Positions 26,313 to 39,950 of a DNA stretch of 64,000 nt are shown here, one piece after another; positions within the stretch are counted from its first letter, which is position 1; each line of letters begins with the position of its first letter. The notes under the pieces were generated by a model. That model ran no database searches. It was not told the DNA's origin and saw nothing but the letters and a program-made list of their open reading frames with translations. Source of the DNA: Sycobia sp. Sy_11 (taxonomy: Eukaryota > Arthropoda > Insecta > Hymenoptera > Epichrysomallidae); assembly GCA_018907035.1 (NCBI GenBank), contig JACCIC010000369.1, positions 82,501 to 146,500 on the forward strand. The letters run 5' to 3'. A program made the position numbers and the translations under genes.

Positions 26313-26930
26313 GAAATATAATGCGACGTAATTTTATTAGCGATAAAATTAAATTGACGCCCGGATTAACTGCGCAAAGTTATAAAAAAGCAGTTGTAAA
26401 CAGATTATTTTATTGCTATATTGTTAAAATTAATCAATTGCATCAATGATAATAAATAATAATAATTATTGTCGCGATTACAGCAGTTTTATTTATATCG
26501 AGTTGTTAATCATTTCTCTGTCGAATTACAAATTTTAATGCTCCATTCTCTTGGCTATATTTAAGCTATTACTTCTTTTACGTTATATAATATATACGTA
26601 TATGTATATACAATTAGCTTACAAACGTACAAATTATGTAACTGAACCAATATTATTAAAAAAAAAAACATAATAATAATTGCAATAATAATAACAATAC
26701 AATAATAATAATGTGGTGAATTCATATTTTATCAAGTCAGCGTAACGTAATGGGATTCTTAAGAAGAAGACGAAAAAAACACGTCCGCGGATAATAAGAC
26801 GTATAATAAAAAAGTATAAAAGCACCTCGTAATAGGTCTTCTTCAAATTCTCCCAGCGACATCAAAGTTCCCTCAATGTTTACTTCATATATAAAGCAGG
26901 TTACACGAAGCACGTATATACGCTGTATCT

Positions 26931-26974
<44 letters not shown>

Positions 26975-27089
26975 ATACTCGACTCCCGCCCTCTTAGAAA
27001 TCAGCCCCGTCCTCTTCGGCACCACCTTTTCCCTAATCTCCGTCGCCGAAGACGACACTCCCGACACTCCAAAAGCTCTATCTCACCCG

Positions 27090-27144
<55 letters not shown>

Positions 27145-27267
27145 GCTACGGTATTTTTCGTGGCCTTCCCCCGCCCTGTATCACACTACGTCAGAGAGCA
27201 GAGGAATTTGATAAGCTCTTACTCACTAGGTTTTTCCGCGCTTGAGTATGGCCGCCAAGTGTATATA

Positions 27268-27310
<43 letters not shown>

Positions 27311-27659
27311 TCGTATGTATATAGAGGAGAGCTGGCTGCACGAGCGCAGCTAAGTGGCTCCGATCGGCTACCCCGTGATGCGCGCACGCGCGACCTTTAT
27401 ATGTGTATATACATGTGCGTATTTGTGAGTGCGTCTGCATATGTGTATGTGCGCGCACGTGCGATAAACCTACATTGGATGGAAAGAGAACGGGAGATAT
27501 ACGGAACAAGAAGGAGACAGAGAGAGAGAGAGAGAGAGATAGAAGGGAGGAGAGTGCGGCGCGGAACGGCAGCCATGCCGGGACGAATTCCGAAGTCGCG
27601 TCGCCGCCTCGGCGCAGCTGATGGTGAGCTGCTGTGCCGTGCGAGGCTTGGGTGTGTGC

Positions 27660-27715
<56 letters not shown>

Positions 27716-28214
27716 ACACATCATGCGGGGGCCCCAAGTATCGACCAGAAGAAGGAGGTGGAGAATGGAAGGCGGCGGGCTCGGAGTGGGAGGGTGAGGG
27801 GGGGCGACCGAGGAGAACCGGCGCGCTGCCGCTACCGCGCGACGTACCACGCCCAACCCCTACCCAACGACGTGTGTAAGTGCGTCCGGACGCGTATATA
27901 GCAGTATGCGCACGCATACACCCTGGAACGCGCCTACACGCGCGCGCGCGGGCAGAAACACACACACACACACACAAGGCCGGACGAGCGAACACGTACA
28001 GATTGTGAATGGCGGGGCGAGCGGCAGCGGGGCGGCCTCGGCCTCCTACATCTGGGGCTAGGCAGCGCGGCCGCCGTCCCTGCCGTCGCCGCCGCCACCC
28101 TCGAGGCATTATCATATATTATCTTGGCTCTCCTTCTCCTCCCAGGGCCCCCTCCCCGCCCCTACGAGCCTCCTACTTTTTCCGAATCGCGCGCTTGCAC
28201 CCCTGGGCTCTTCG

Positions 28215-28254
<40 letters not shown>

Positions 28255-28580
28255 TCTCTCCCACGAGTGTCGCATCGTATACGCGCGCAGCGCTGCTCTT
28301 TCCACGAGCCTCTTCGTGTATGCGTTATGCGAAAAAAAAAAAAAAAACAAACAACAACGCGCGCGTCCCTGGTTTGCGAAATCGCGCGCGCGATTATTTA
28401 TATTCGCGGCGCGGTGCAACGTTACAATGGGATCGATGGGATATTCTATCGGCAACGCAAGGGGCAGGAGATAATCTTTCTTGTCCTTTTACGGAATCCG
28501 CGGCCCGGGATCCGAAACTTGTTTGTTCGAGCTGTGTATGCGCTGCCTGCGGACGGCCAAGGACTCGATTGACGGTGAAT
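25931..28580. other. Gene-free segment: very repeat-dense, CpG-rich at its right end
   Basis: CA at 25944-26012, 27270-27307 and 27956-27976; TA at 26256-26310, 26935-26968, 27094-27141 and 27661-27713; GA at 27518-27539; CT at 28217-28260; A-run at about 28331-28347. The long frames at 27219-28115 on both strands are built from these repeats and CpG-rich DNA (27500-28120) and show no domain. Confidence 0.65.
25944..26012 (+). repeat. (CA)n array of about 70 bases
   Basis: CA repeat with two early interruptions, then uninterrupted to 26012. Confidence 0.9.
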
Positions 28581-28832
28581 AATTGCTATCCTGTATCAGA
28601 TTATATTTATTCAAGAAAGAAACAAATAGCGTATTCGACGTGCCTTTAATTACTCGTGCGAAATTATACAATTATGAAGAAGGTTTAATTAAAGGAAAAG
28701 AGAGCGATAAATTTTCCACTCATTTCCAAGAATCCAATCATAATAATCTTATTGGCAGAATAATGAATTCTTATAATTATTGCTCGCATAAGCTATAATG
28801 TAAATGGATTTTCAAGAAATAAGAGTTTATGC

Positions 28833-28890
<58 letters not shown>

Positions 28891-31380
28891 GGTGCAATTC
28901 GCGTTAGCTCGAACAAATTGAAACCCGTATATGTATGCATATACATATAATTATATGTGAAAATGCCGGTCGATTTCTTCGATAATCGTTAAGATTTAGC
29001 TCCCTCGTGCAGTTTTCCAGTTTCTGTACGTATACGCATGCGGGCGATCACGGTATGAGAAAATTCCGTAGTTCAAAATTAATCCTAATCGGTTTTTCAA
29101 CTTTTTGCCAAGTTCTTACTGGTATGCGATTAAATCCGTTGATACTGAGCCTGAAATACGTGTCACATATATTTAGAATTTTTACGATAATTAATTTTTG
29201 ATAACAAATAACTTTGTTATTCCATAGCAAAATTCGCATAATGATAACTGATCGCGTGAAAGGTGGCAGGAAAAACAATGTGGCAATCAAATTCTGTCTT
29301 AACGTATAATACATCTGCCCAACAGTCCATTATAGATAATGCTCCTCGAACAAATACCAAAATTCTATCATTCTCCACACGCGCATACACAGGGCGCACA
29401 AAGGTACGTCTAGCTCCGTTAAAAAGTGCCTAAAACTCAAGACGGCCGCACTCATACACACACTCATACACACATATATATAATAGAGACATCTAATGCG
29501 CAATTCGTATCCACACTCAAAGAACGTCAATTTTCATCTACCGAACATACAGTATACGACATGTATTATGCATTATGCATATCGCTCCAATGCCCGAGAG
29601 AACGGGCGCCGCCGTACTTAGATATAAATATGGATTATGAATTATCTGACGGGTCGCGCGGGAAAATCCTTGTAATGTACGGCGTTTACAAGCGCGCGGC
29701 CATACGAAAAGTACAATTTACCATACGCTCGAGCTGCTATATCGTTGGGCTGGCGATTACTGCTCCCCTCCACTCCTCCCCCCCCCTTCCTCCGCGCTTC
29801 GTCCCAGTAAAAACTCGTGGGCAGAGGCCAATATGCCAGACGCTTCCTCCCCGTCCCCCTCCCCCGACTCGGCGTTTGTTGTACAGCGCGCGCGCGCGCG
29901 CAAGCAAAGCGCCCAATTTGCAAGGAGAACCCGCGGGCTCTCCTCTTCTGTATATTCATATACACACACACATATATATATACAAATACATACATACATA
30001 CATACATATATATACACACGTATGTATAAAACTCGCTTTTTATTATATCGCAAATTCCACGGCTCGCGCGCCCGAACGAAAGTTATCGCTGAAATATCGT
30101 AGTAAAATTCGCGTAAAATGCGACATGCGTGTAATATTATGCGCCCCCATAGCGGGGGCCCCTCAAGTTTGATAATATTATTTCGTTTATATTAATAGAC
30201 CGATTTTACGGGATAAATTATTATCACTGTTCGACTACCGTAGACTTTACTACTGTACACATATGTATAATATGCACACACACACACACAGACACACACA
30301 TATATATATATTTCTTTTATGAACTTGTCAAAAGCGTTTCGTTTTCTTTCTTTATCTCATCCTTTTCTGCTGGATGTTTTTTCTGCATTTATTTCACGAA
30401 ATCAAATATCCCGATCGTCACTGAGGCTCAATTAGACGAGAAGGTATACATGTATTTATATATAGCTATACCGTTTGACAAAATTTAACAATGTTGCTAT
30501 CAGCACGATAATTCGAGCCTTAAAATTAACGCTCGTATTTCAATGAAACGTGTCACTCAATTGCCAATTGAAAAAAAGAAAAGGATCGTTCCCTCTCGTT
30601 TTATACTGTCATATATACACTATATACAGTTATTTTTCTTGCGTCAATATAATATTGAAGTTTGACGGCCTTTAATGGCTTATGCTTCAGAAAAAGAGAC
30701 GACAAAAAAGTAGAGAGAAGCGTGCATATATCTGTACATATTGCAAAGAAACGAGACGAGGCGGCAAAGGAGCATCAAGAGCCGGAGATTGTATACTGTA
30801 TATATGTACAGTAAAAGAGCTGATGTCCATCGGGGCTGCGTCGAGTCGGTAGTATAGGAATTTGAAGCGAAGTTTGCGCAGATATCAGAGGGGGCGCTGA
30901 ACGAGAAACGCGCAAAAACGTCGAGGGGGAAAAAAATCCGAGTAACAAAATTTTCCTAATTTATTAATCTGTTCGTTTATTTCCGTTATTGACGATAAAA
31001 TTTTGATATAGCGGCGTTATCTTGCAGCAAACAAAATTACACACATACACAGACACAAATAAAGAAGATTTTTTTAAAAGGTATTAAAAATATTTATCAT
31101 AAAAATGATTGTGTTGTCGATTTATAATACAGCCGGCTTAGCGGATATGTGTGTGTGTATTTTTAAAACCAAAGAAATTTTTATATACCAATCGAGCAAT
31201 AAAAAAAAAGCCAAACAGTGTTTCCTTATTATATATCCTACATTTATACGCTTCGTCGGAACAAGAAACGAGGCGCTGACCGGCGCATAAAAGAGACCGC
31301 GGGCGTTATATCGATTCGGACCATGTGCACTGTAACGCTCCGTACGCGTGTATAAAATATCCACTCGTAAAGATTAATAT
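28581..31380. other. Gene-free segment: unique DNA with occasional TA/CA tracts
   Basis: TA at 28835-28890; CA at 29451-29480 and about 30275-30300; a CATA-type array at about 29986-30008. The intervening sequence is mostly unique. A CTCF-like core is at 30889-30899. No exon is supported. Confidence 0.55.
30889..30899 (+). promoter_or_regulatory. CTCF-like core AGGGGGCGCTG
   Basis: The core matches AGRKGGCRS plus the usual following T/C-G. The upstream half of the full CTCF motif is poorly matched. Insulators bound by CTCF separate iab domains in Drosophila. A 9-bp core of this degeneracy is expected about twice by chance in 64 kb. Confidence 0.2.
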
Positions 31381-31382
31381 GT

Positions 31383-31448
<66 letters not shown>

Positions 31449-31650
31449 ATTATAAAGCTGAAGAAAAAAGAAGCAGAAGACGAGAGAAAAAAAAAGAAGA
31501 AAGAAATGCCTTCATTCCTCCTGCTTAAGCGTAAGCGACGAAATCAGAGTGTGCGAAATATATATACATATATATGTATATGCCACAGCTTCGTAACGCT
31601 TATTATACATACCACCCGTACAACGGGGGCCACTGTTTATACCCTTTAAC

Positions 31651-31696
<46 letters not shown>

Positions 31697-32000
31697 GCAG
31701 TCGAACGTAAAGCGGGTCAATTCCCGCGCTATAAACTACTGTCGCGCGCGTATTTCGTCTGCCGATCAAAATAAGCCGGCCGACGGCGCGGGCGGCCGAG
31801 CAGCGATAAAAGGAACGAGCAAAAAAAGAAGAAGGAAAAGGAAGGCGCCACTCCCTGCATTATGTATGTACATACATATACATATACATATACATATACA
31901 GACGGACGCCTAGACTTCCGAGATTCCCACACCCCACCCCACGCCCACCCTGCCCTCTCGCGCGCAAACTTTTATTGATCGTTAAATTTCGTCTGGCAAA

Positions 32001-32060
<60 letters not shown>

Positions 32061-32252
32061 CACATACCGTAAAGGCCCGCGCGTTCATCGGTTGTTCAAG
32101 TTTCGTGCGCGCCCGCGTCACCGTCACACCGTGTCATCGGGCCGCCGCCACGTCCGACTCGCGTGGAGAGCGCCTATAAGGGTCGGGCGGAGGGGGTCGC
32201 TTTACGAGGCAAGGCCGCGAGCAGCATACAATGACACGCGCGCACGCACACA

Positions 32253-32284
<32 letters not shown>

Positions 32285-32328
32285 GTACGTGTATTATATA
32301 GAGACACGTGTGTGATATATACATATAC

Positions 32329-32361
<33 letters not shown>

Positions 32362-32900
32362 GGTACATACGTATATACGGGGAGCCGTGGCAATCGCGCG
32401 CCCGAGTACGATAATCATCCGAGCGAGTGACGTCGCGCGTCCGCGGGAAGAGGAAGGTTCCCAACCTCTCGGCGGGGCACCGGCATCGATCGAGGCGAAG
32501 AGATGCTCCCGCGGCGGCTGTTTCGCGCGTCGCCGGGGTAGGCGCGCGCACGCGCGCCCAGCGGACGACGCGTCACGGCGACAATGATCGCGCGCTCGTT
32601 GAGCTGCTTGCTCCGCGGTACCGGCCCTCTTTTGCCATCATTGCGCCGGCCCTACACGTGCGCGCGCGCGCGCGCGCCCTCTTTGCGCGCGTGTGTGTAT
32701 ATAGAACGCGGGTGGAGGGGGGTGGGAGTGGGAGAGGCGTTTCGTGGTTTTTCTTTACTTTAACGCTCGTTTCGTGTGTGTGTGTGTGTGTGTATATACG
32801 ACGCGAGGTCAAGGAGAGATATTAATATCGGTGCTGGATTAAGGAATTCATCGGGCTCTCTCACGTGCACCCATTAAAGCCAAAATGTCGTTACATCTTG
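31381..32900. other. Gene-free segment: long TA arrays, then a CpG-rich block
   Basis: TA at 31385-31445, 31650-31692, 32000-32059 and 32333-32352; an ATACAT hexamer array at 31871-31900; CA at 32250-32282; CG run at about 32660-32680; GT at 32776-32793. A CpG-rich block lies at 32100-32750. No exon is supported. Confidence 0.65.
31385..31445 (+). repeat. (TA)n array of about 60 bases
   Basis: Uninterrupted TA repeat, one of the longest pure arrays in the window. Pure arrays this long may be collapsed or length-variable in assemblies. Confidence 0.9.
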
Positions 32901-33900
32901 CGCCGTAAATAAAGATAATTCGCAGGCAAAAAAGAAAAGAGGGCGGTATCATTTCATATATCTTCACTGGTCGCGAGTTACGGATCACAATAGTGCAGAT
33001 AATGTGATACTATATTTCGTAAAATTTCATTAGAAAATTGCATGGGGCGTGTGCCAGCACGGCTAGTTTAAAATATTATATTTCCCATTGTAATTTTTAA
33101 TGGAAAAATTTCCGTCAGGGTAATAAATCACGGCCGAACTTGTTGAATTGCCGTTTTTTTTTTGTTTTTTTAAGCTAGAAAATTTCTACTCAACATTTTC
33201 CGAATATACTTGCGTATATATACATATTTATTAGTTCGTAAAATTTATCCGGTATTAATGACTACAATTTTTAACAATTTTTATCGTACTAACGAATATT
33301 TTTATCGACCTTATCGTCTTGTCGATAGATATATATTAATATGCAAAAAGTACCATTGTATACCCTACAGCACACATCTGTGCTAAAGAATTTATTCAAT
33401 AATCTGTTTAATATAATAACTATATGCAATTTTCTCGAGAGATATTTTTTATAGACTCGAACGAATTACAAACTTGTCCAAATCAAACAGCGTAAAATAT
33501 GTTGAAAAGTTTCACCATGTGACAAACGGCATATAAATAAATTATAATATTACCATAAAATGACTATTTACGAGAATTATTCGAATACAAAATTATCTAT
33601 GCTAGATAATTTAAAACTGAATACGAAAAAAATAAAAACGTATTGTATCCAATCAGAGACCTACATGCAGGGCCCCGTGTCAAACCCTGTTCCGGTACTG
33701 ATCGCACGCATTGTAGTAGAAAACTACAGCTAGAATAATGCATAATGGCCGGCGTCAGAGGGAGGAGCGTATTTGGGATTTTCCTATATCTCTGTTATAA
33801 TTTATGCCGGCCTTGCCTGCTCTTAGGAATGAAGCGGAGAGGGGGGCGGAGGAGAGGTGGCCCCGTCGCTGTATCTTAATGGCGCTTGAATTTGGAAAAT
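32901..33900. other. AT-rich unique gene-free segment
   Basis: Nearly 1 kb without microsatellites, AT-rich, with no long frame. No element is recognised; it is a candidate for conserved non-coding DNA. Confidence 0.5.
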
Positions 33901-33940
33901 GCGTTGTTTCTATAGAAAGCGAACCAAGTGTATACGTATG

Positions 33941-33999
<59 letters not shown>

Positions 34000-34107
34000 C
34001 CGAAAATTTTTTCTCGTCTCTCCTTGATACGCGCGCATGAACACCATTATTATAAATTTAAATAATCACGTCGAACCGCCATCATTCTCTTTTTATCAAA
34101 ATCCATT

Positions 34108-34161
<54 letters not shown>

Positions 34162-34326
34162 ATACATACTATAAACGCCGCAGTCGATCTCATCGCGCGG
34201 GCGCGCTTAACTTTTATTCGAGCCGTAAATAAGAGCTTCGTTAATAAATAATCCCGCGACGACGAAGCGCGCGACGCTCGGCGGAGAGGTCGCTATAGTC
34301 GCGATGGATTTATACGATTATATGCA

Positions 34327-34381
<55 letters not shown>

Positions 34382-34471
34382 TAAACCATGCGTTCCAACA
34401 GCCTGGGCCATTAACAGAATTTCCACACGTTTCCACATTGGCTCTCGATGGAAAATCGAGTGGTGTATACT

Positions 34472-34518
<47 letters not shown>

Positions 34519-34911
34519 TCGAGCGCGGAGTTCTGCATTCTAATCGCGACGGAGCCCTACGTCCCCAGCATGCGCGCGCGCAAGCTTATTTTTGCCGTGC
34601 GAGTAATTTCTCGTCGTTACGCGAGCGTTCATCGATTCTAATCGCGAGTCGAGGAGCCGCGTCACGGCGCTCCGTCGCTCCGCCGACGGAGAAAAGCGCG
34701 CGGCGACACGAGATCGCTCCGGCCGAATTCGCGACGACGCAAGTGGTCGCGGACCCGGCAGAGGGGCCGCGGGGCCGGGGTCGTACGCGCATAGAAGGCG
34801 CGAGCGTTTCCGGTTCCTTGACTGCTCTCTCATGAGGAAATGTATTTGTGTATCTATTAATTCTTCCTCCCCCCCTTTTTCGCTCGATTCCAAGCGTTTT
34901 GCTTCTTATTC

Positions 34912-34966
<55 letters not shown>

Positions 34967-35380
34967 TTTTTCCTTTCTATATCTACCCGATCGCGCAATT
35001 CACACACCGGAGACCGTACACTACGATTACTACTAATACTTACGATCCTTTGACGCGATTGGCTTCGATTTCGCGGCCGATTCATGCGCGTGTCTTTCTC
35101 TCTTGGATTTTTTGGGCGTATTATTAAGCGGGAACAACGGGCATTAAAGTTACGTGAGTTACGAGGCACGCGGAGAGAGTGAGAGAGAGAGAGAGAGAAC
35201 ACGATTTTTATATCCGAACTTTATTGCATTCAGTATGTATATAATCTTGCACTCGAACGGGATATGTGTATGTGTGTGTGTGTGTGTGCGTGTATATGGG
35301 GGTGGGACGGGGAAAAGGAACGCATTTACGCTCGATACATATATTTTATACACGCTATCTTCGTTTAAAGCTTGTTCGGA
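33901..35380. other. Gene-free segment: five TA arrays with GC-rich spacers
   Basis: TA at 33944-33995, 34110-34140 (passing into GT to 34160), 34330-34374, 34477-34516 and 34915-34962; GA at 35177-35198; GT at 35268-35290. The spacer at 34520-34800 is GC-rich and open on the minus strand without a recognisable domain. Confidence 0.65.
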
Positions 35381-36554
35381 ATATCGACATGATCCTTTTT
35401 TTACCTCTACCTCCGCCCTCCCTCGGGCGCTCTGTTATAATTTAATTTTAACCTTTTATCCCGGGCTGAATTGAATATGTTTCTTTCCTTCTTAGGCAAA
35501 TGTATGGTCAAAATTATTACTTTTTGCTTTAATATTACTTTAATCATAAGAGTTTTTCTTGGGAGGGAAAACAGCGACTATATTTGTCATGGCTACATAT
35601 TTTCGCTAGAATTCAACATTATTGAAAAATTATTTCAATTTGTTTCATTAAAAAGTTTCCTTACACGAAGGGCATTCAGTTTGAACATTCTTCAATAAAT
35701 ATGGAAGTAATGTGAGCCAATATATTCTATCGAATTAATTGTCATCTTAATTCTTCATGATTTATTTTGTACACGACCAATTGAAGAAGCGAACGCAAAT
35801 ATTTTTCGTTCGATCCAAAGTCATGTCTTTCAAATGGAAGTATTTTGCCAGAAAATTGTCTATCGCCATTTTATATAAATCTATATAAGCTTAAAACATT
35901 CTCCATCCACTATCATCGATAAAAAATATTTCAAAAATACACATCCCTCGGCCTAACTCACGCGTGCCAGCGACTTTATATAGCATAAACTCAAATTATA
36001 TTCGACCGCTTCCCCCCGGGGCTCGGGCGAGGGAACAAAGAAGAAGAAAAAAAGAAGAAAAAAAACGACCGATCCGCGCAAGGCGGAAAAAATCGTGAAA
36101 AAATCGACACGACGTCCCGCGCTCTTCCAGGACAGAAATATAATAAGACAGAAAAGAGGGGAGGGAAAAAATGAAGAGAAAGAGGAGAAAAACAAAACGT
36201 CCGAGCGACGATAGTTGCGCACCGCGGCAGCCAGGGCCGCAGATCATCTCTCTCTCTCTCTCTCTCTCTCTCGCTCCCCCTCTCAAATGCATTACCGAGA
36301 GCTGCATTCTTCGAAGCCGGCGGCGGCGGCGGCGGTGTCGGCGGCAAGGATGCGCCATCAGAGACCGCGTAAATGGCCCGCGCCAAGGCCGCTCGGCGGC
36401 AACCCTTCCACGAGCGCGAGCGCGCGCGGGGCCTTTTTTTACCGCCTGTCACCCCGCCGTATAGCCAAGTCAGCTCCGCGCCCGCGCCGCGGTACCCGAG
36501 CGCAGGAAACACGAGCCAGCGAGGAGACGGGACGAGAGAGGAAATGGGGGGGGG

Positions 36555-36599
<45 letters not shown>

Positions 36600-36668
36600 T
36601 TGGAGGCTGCGCGGCAGAGTAGCGCGCGCGTCAAGGAAAAAGTCCCGTGGTAAAAGGTAAAGCGCGTA
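35381..36668. other. Gene-free segment: AT-rich, then CpG-rich
   Basis: 35450-35950 is unique and AT-rich. From 36000 come A/G-rich runs, CT at 36247-36272, CGG-type triplets at 36320-36345 and GA at 36560-36597 in CpG-rich DNA, ending at the 562-bp transposon-like element. Confidence 0.6.
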
Positions 36669-36684
36669 TACAGGGTGTCTCAAA
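36669..36684 (+). repeat. Left terminal inverted repeat of the 562-bp element
   Basis: TACAGGGTGTCTCAAA, the exact inverse of 37215-37230, preceded by GCGTA. Confidence 0.8.
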
Positions 36685-37214
36685 TCCGATTGGGTCCGCA
36701 GTACAGGCGATCGATACGAAGTAAGGAAAGTTGTCAATAAAGATTGCCGCGGGTATTTTTTTTTTTTTTTTTGATCTTGCAAATGGCGTTTTTGCGCCAA
36801 AATGTTCCACTGCCGGTGGGCGAACGCTGTTCAAATTGTCAGTCGAGGCGCGTGGCGATTGCGAAGACTGCCCGATTATTGGACGATAATCGAAGGAAAA
36901 GCGTTAGGAAAACTGTGTAGTCGTTTGTTACGAGCTCGTGCGTCTAAATGTGCGACTAGTGCACGAACGCGAACGCACACCGTACATTTCTTCTGCTTGG
37001 GAAATTTCCATCGGGACAGGCGTTACGTCTATAGATTTTGTAAGCAACGAATGAAAATATCCGCGGCCCCATCCTCACGATTCCCGAGTCCCTTGGGCCG
37101 GTGCCGAATTAACGTTCGCTCACTGGCTGATCGGTGTGCGCAAAAGTGGCGCAAAAATTATCCGCTACCCCCTGCAAAAGGCGCGCGAGCTTCGTTTTGG
37201 ACTCCCACGGCTAC

Positions 37215-37230
37215 TTTGAGACACCCTGTA
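37215..37230 (-). repeat. Right terminal inverted repeat of the 562-bp element
   Basis: TTTGAGACACCCTGTA, the exact inverse of 36669-36684, followed directly by a short (TA)n run. The neighbouring TA repeat makes the exact target duplication uncertain. Confidence 0.8.
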
Positions 37231-38283
37231 TATATATATATAGATATATAGAATTCGAGGAAAAATCCTGAGAGGGGGGTAGAGCTGCGAGATCTCTGCA
37301 CGGCGTCCTCCTCTGATTCCGTCATAAAGCAAGAAAAACCAAAAAAAAAAAAAAAAAAAACATCGCGGCTATTCGACGAGCCTCGTCGATTCGGCCAGTC
37401 TTTTTCTCGGTAGCAGAAATAATGCGAAGTGGATGGACGTGGGAGGGGGGAGGGCAGGGAATTATAGCGAGCTCTCGACAAATCTCCCGTCACGTGTACA
37501 AGTTTATTCTCTCAGCTTCGCGTTTTCACCGGGCCGCCTCTACGGCAATATTTCACAATCAAATGTATAGACGGTAATCGCGCATGCGCACTGTCTTCCG
37601 AATTCAAAAGTCAGGATATATATATATATATATATATATACACGTCTGTATTCAGCAATCTCGATTCCCATCGTACCCGCGCAACGGCGCCAAACGTGCA
37701 CGCGCGAAATCGCTGGCAATCGATCGACTTTTACGACGGGACCGCTCTTTTACGAGCACCTAATACCCACCGCTGTATCCTTTACTTTACCCATATACGT
37801 GCGTATGCAGAGACAAAATGTCGGCTACGCTGACGTACCCGTGTTATGCGCGCGTAGCCGAAAGAAGCGCAGCGGAGCGGAATAAGAGGAAGAAGAAGAG
37901 GAGGAGGAGGAAGAAGCAGAACGACAACGAGAAGGAGACGATGGAAAAGGGCTGCCAGCGCGCCGTTGTCGCCGCCACGACCGCCGAGCGATTCGGCAAA
38001 TAGGCGAAAATCAACGGAGGCGCCCGCGGCTGCGGACGGCGTCGGACGGCTCGACGCCGAGTGAGCAACAAAATGGCCGCATCAAGTACGTGAGAAGGCC
38101 CGTAAAGCTGCATATGGGGATAAGCGCGTATAAATACGTATATATGTACATTCGTGCGAGGCACGGCACGGAGGGGGTGCGAGGGGAGAGCGATATTTTT
38201 TAAGTACACAGCGGCTCTCTTCCACGTACGCTTTTTCCCCCGATGCAGAGGGCGGCAGCTCTTCGCTGGTTCCCGCGCGAGAG

Positions 38284-38343
<60 letters not shown>

Positions 38344-38942
38344 TTATAATAGCCCCATGCAAAATAACTTAACCGCGCGGATAATGGACGATAATCATCC
38401 CCGCGTATATGCGCGCAGAACCGATAATTTTCGCCGGGGCCCGCGCGTCGGTTGCATTGGTTTATGTCCCTTATCCCTCCTCCCTGTACACCGCTGACCC
38501 TCCTCTCGCCCCTCACCCCCTACCCGCCCTGCCCTACCGCGTACTGGCTCTCTGAAGAGCGGCAGCACCGTGAAAAGTGCCGGTGTGATAAAGAAGGCAC
38601 ACAGGGCGAGAGTGAGGGAGGGGGGGGGAAGGAAGGAAAGAACAGCAGCGGCAGCCCCGCCTTTAAATCCCATGGATCGCGCAGGGCTACACGCCGGTAT
38701 GCGTAAAGTGGATTTACCGTGCGCGCATATATGCATATATACATATATACACATACGTATACTTATGCATACACAGGTTGCCTAGAGCCAAACACATATT
38801 TTCCCGATGTTATGAACGCCCGTACGAGCGCTCCCGCCTTATATCTCTACAAACACTGTGGCCACGGCTAAAGCAAGGGATCAGCGAGACCGCGAAGTTT
38901 GCCTCGCAAGTTTTGTTCGATATACATACATACATACATACA

Positions 38943-39012
<70 letters not shown>

Positions 39013-39306
39013 TATAGTAAACCATATAGATATCAGTATATATACACATAAATACATAGATATACGGAACAATCTTCAATATACTTATTCCAAATGCAAG
39101 ACGGCGGTTTCTCTACCTCGATCCGCGAAACTTTCTCTCTCTCTCTCTCTCTCTCTCCTCTCCCTCTCTATCTCAGCTCTGGAAATCCTCGTTTTATTTT
39201 GTACTTTTGCGGGAACTTTTCTAACGCTCTCATTATACGTTGCACCAGATAGAATATATATATATATATATGTATATATATCTTTGGAGTCTGGATTTCT
39301 TCTCAG

Positions 39307-39364
<58 letters not shown>

Positions 39365-39585
39365 TGAAAAGAAAAGGCTTTGCAAAGAATATACGCTTTC
39401 CCGGTCTTGCGCCCCGCGCACGCGCGTCTGCAATTATTTATTTTCAATTATGAAAATTATCCGCTCGTTAATTGAAACCGAGCAATGGCCAAACATAACG
39501 GCCAGTTATTTTCGCATTTCTGCGCATGCACGATAATAATTATTTACGGTTCTTTTTTTCCCAGTCCTTGCAACAACTTTGTGCC

Positions 39586-39642
<57 letters not shown>

Positions 39643-39950
39643 CGCGAACGCGAAAACGTGTCAGCGGAATTTATTTAAATATATATTTGTAGTTTAAAGT
39701 CGGAAGAATAATTTTCTGTTGGCGAAAAAAGGGAGGGGAAAAATAATAATCTCCGTAAAAGAATGGAAAAGACGGCTGAAACATGCTAATAAAGGTTTTA
39801 GCCCGAAAGAATTGAATTATCTTTCGTCGGCGAATAAATATTCCTTAAGTAGGAAATTTGTTTTAACAGTTATAAAAGAAATTTTTCTCCTGTGTTTACA
39901 GCACTATATATATATATATACCTACATACCTACATAGCAACTTCAGAAAA
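37231..39950. other. Gene-free segment: TA, CATA and CT arrays
   Basis: A-run at about 37340-37360; TA at 37617-37641, 38290-38340, 38970-39009, 39310-39361 and 39588-39640; a CATA array at 38924-38972; CT at 39133-39158. AAAATGGCCGC, a good YY1/Pho-like match, lies at about 38070-38080. No exon is supported. Confidence 0.65.
38924..39009 (+). repeat. (CATA)n array passing into (TA)n
   Basis: About twelve CATA units followed by about 40 bases of TA. The direct junction suggests expansion of TA from a mutated tetranucleotide array. Confidence 0.9.

Larger units (their letters stand above)
36669..37230. mobile_element. Non-autonomous DNA transposon with 16-bp perfect terminal inverted repeats
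   Basis: The left end TACAGGGTGTCTCAAA (36669-36684) is exactly inverted at the right end TTTGAGACACCCTGTA (37215-37230). If the outermost TA on each side is a duplicated target, the element proper is 36671-37228 (558 bp) and the pattern fits the Tc1/mariner/IS630 superfamily, which inserts at TA. The interior holds a T-run (about 36755-36772) and an open frame of 149 codons from 36802 that runs out through the right end. That frame has no recognisable transposase motif. The length suggests a MITE-like internal-deletion derivative. Family assignment is inference. Confidence 0.75.

Noticed and set aside
27219..28115. 298-codon minus-strand frame as a gene
   Set aside because: It crosses TA, CA, CT and GC-rich repeats, has no recognisable domain, and the opposite strand is also open.
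30791..30812. GTATACTGTATATATGTACAG, resembling part of the mir-iab-4 duplex and forming a small palindrome
   Set aside because: It is a TA-rich palindrome without the conserved mature sequence.
38924..38972. Regular CATA array as a CRISPR-like repeat
   Set aside because: It is a simple tetranucleotide microsatellite without unique spacers, in an insect genome.
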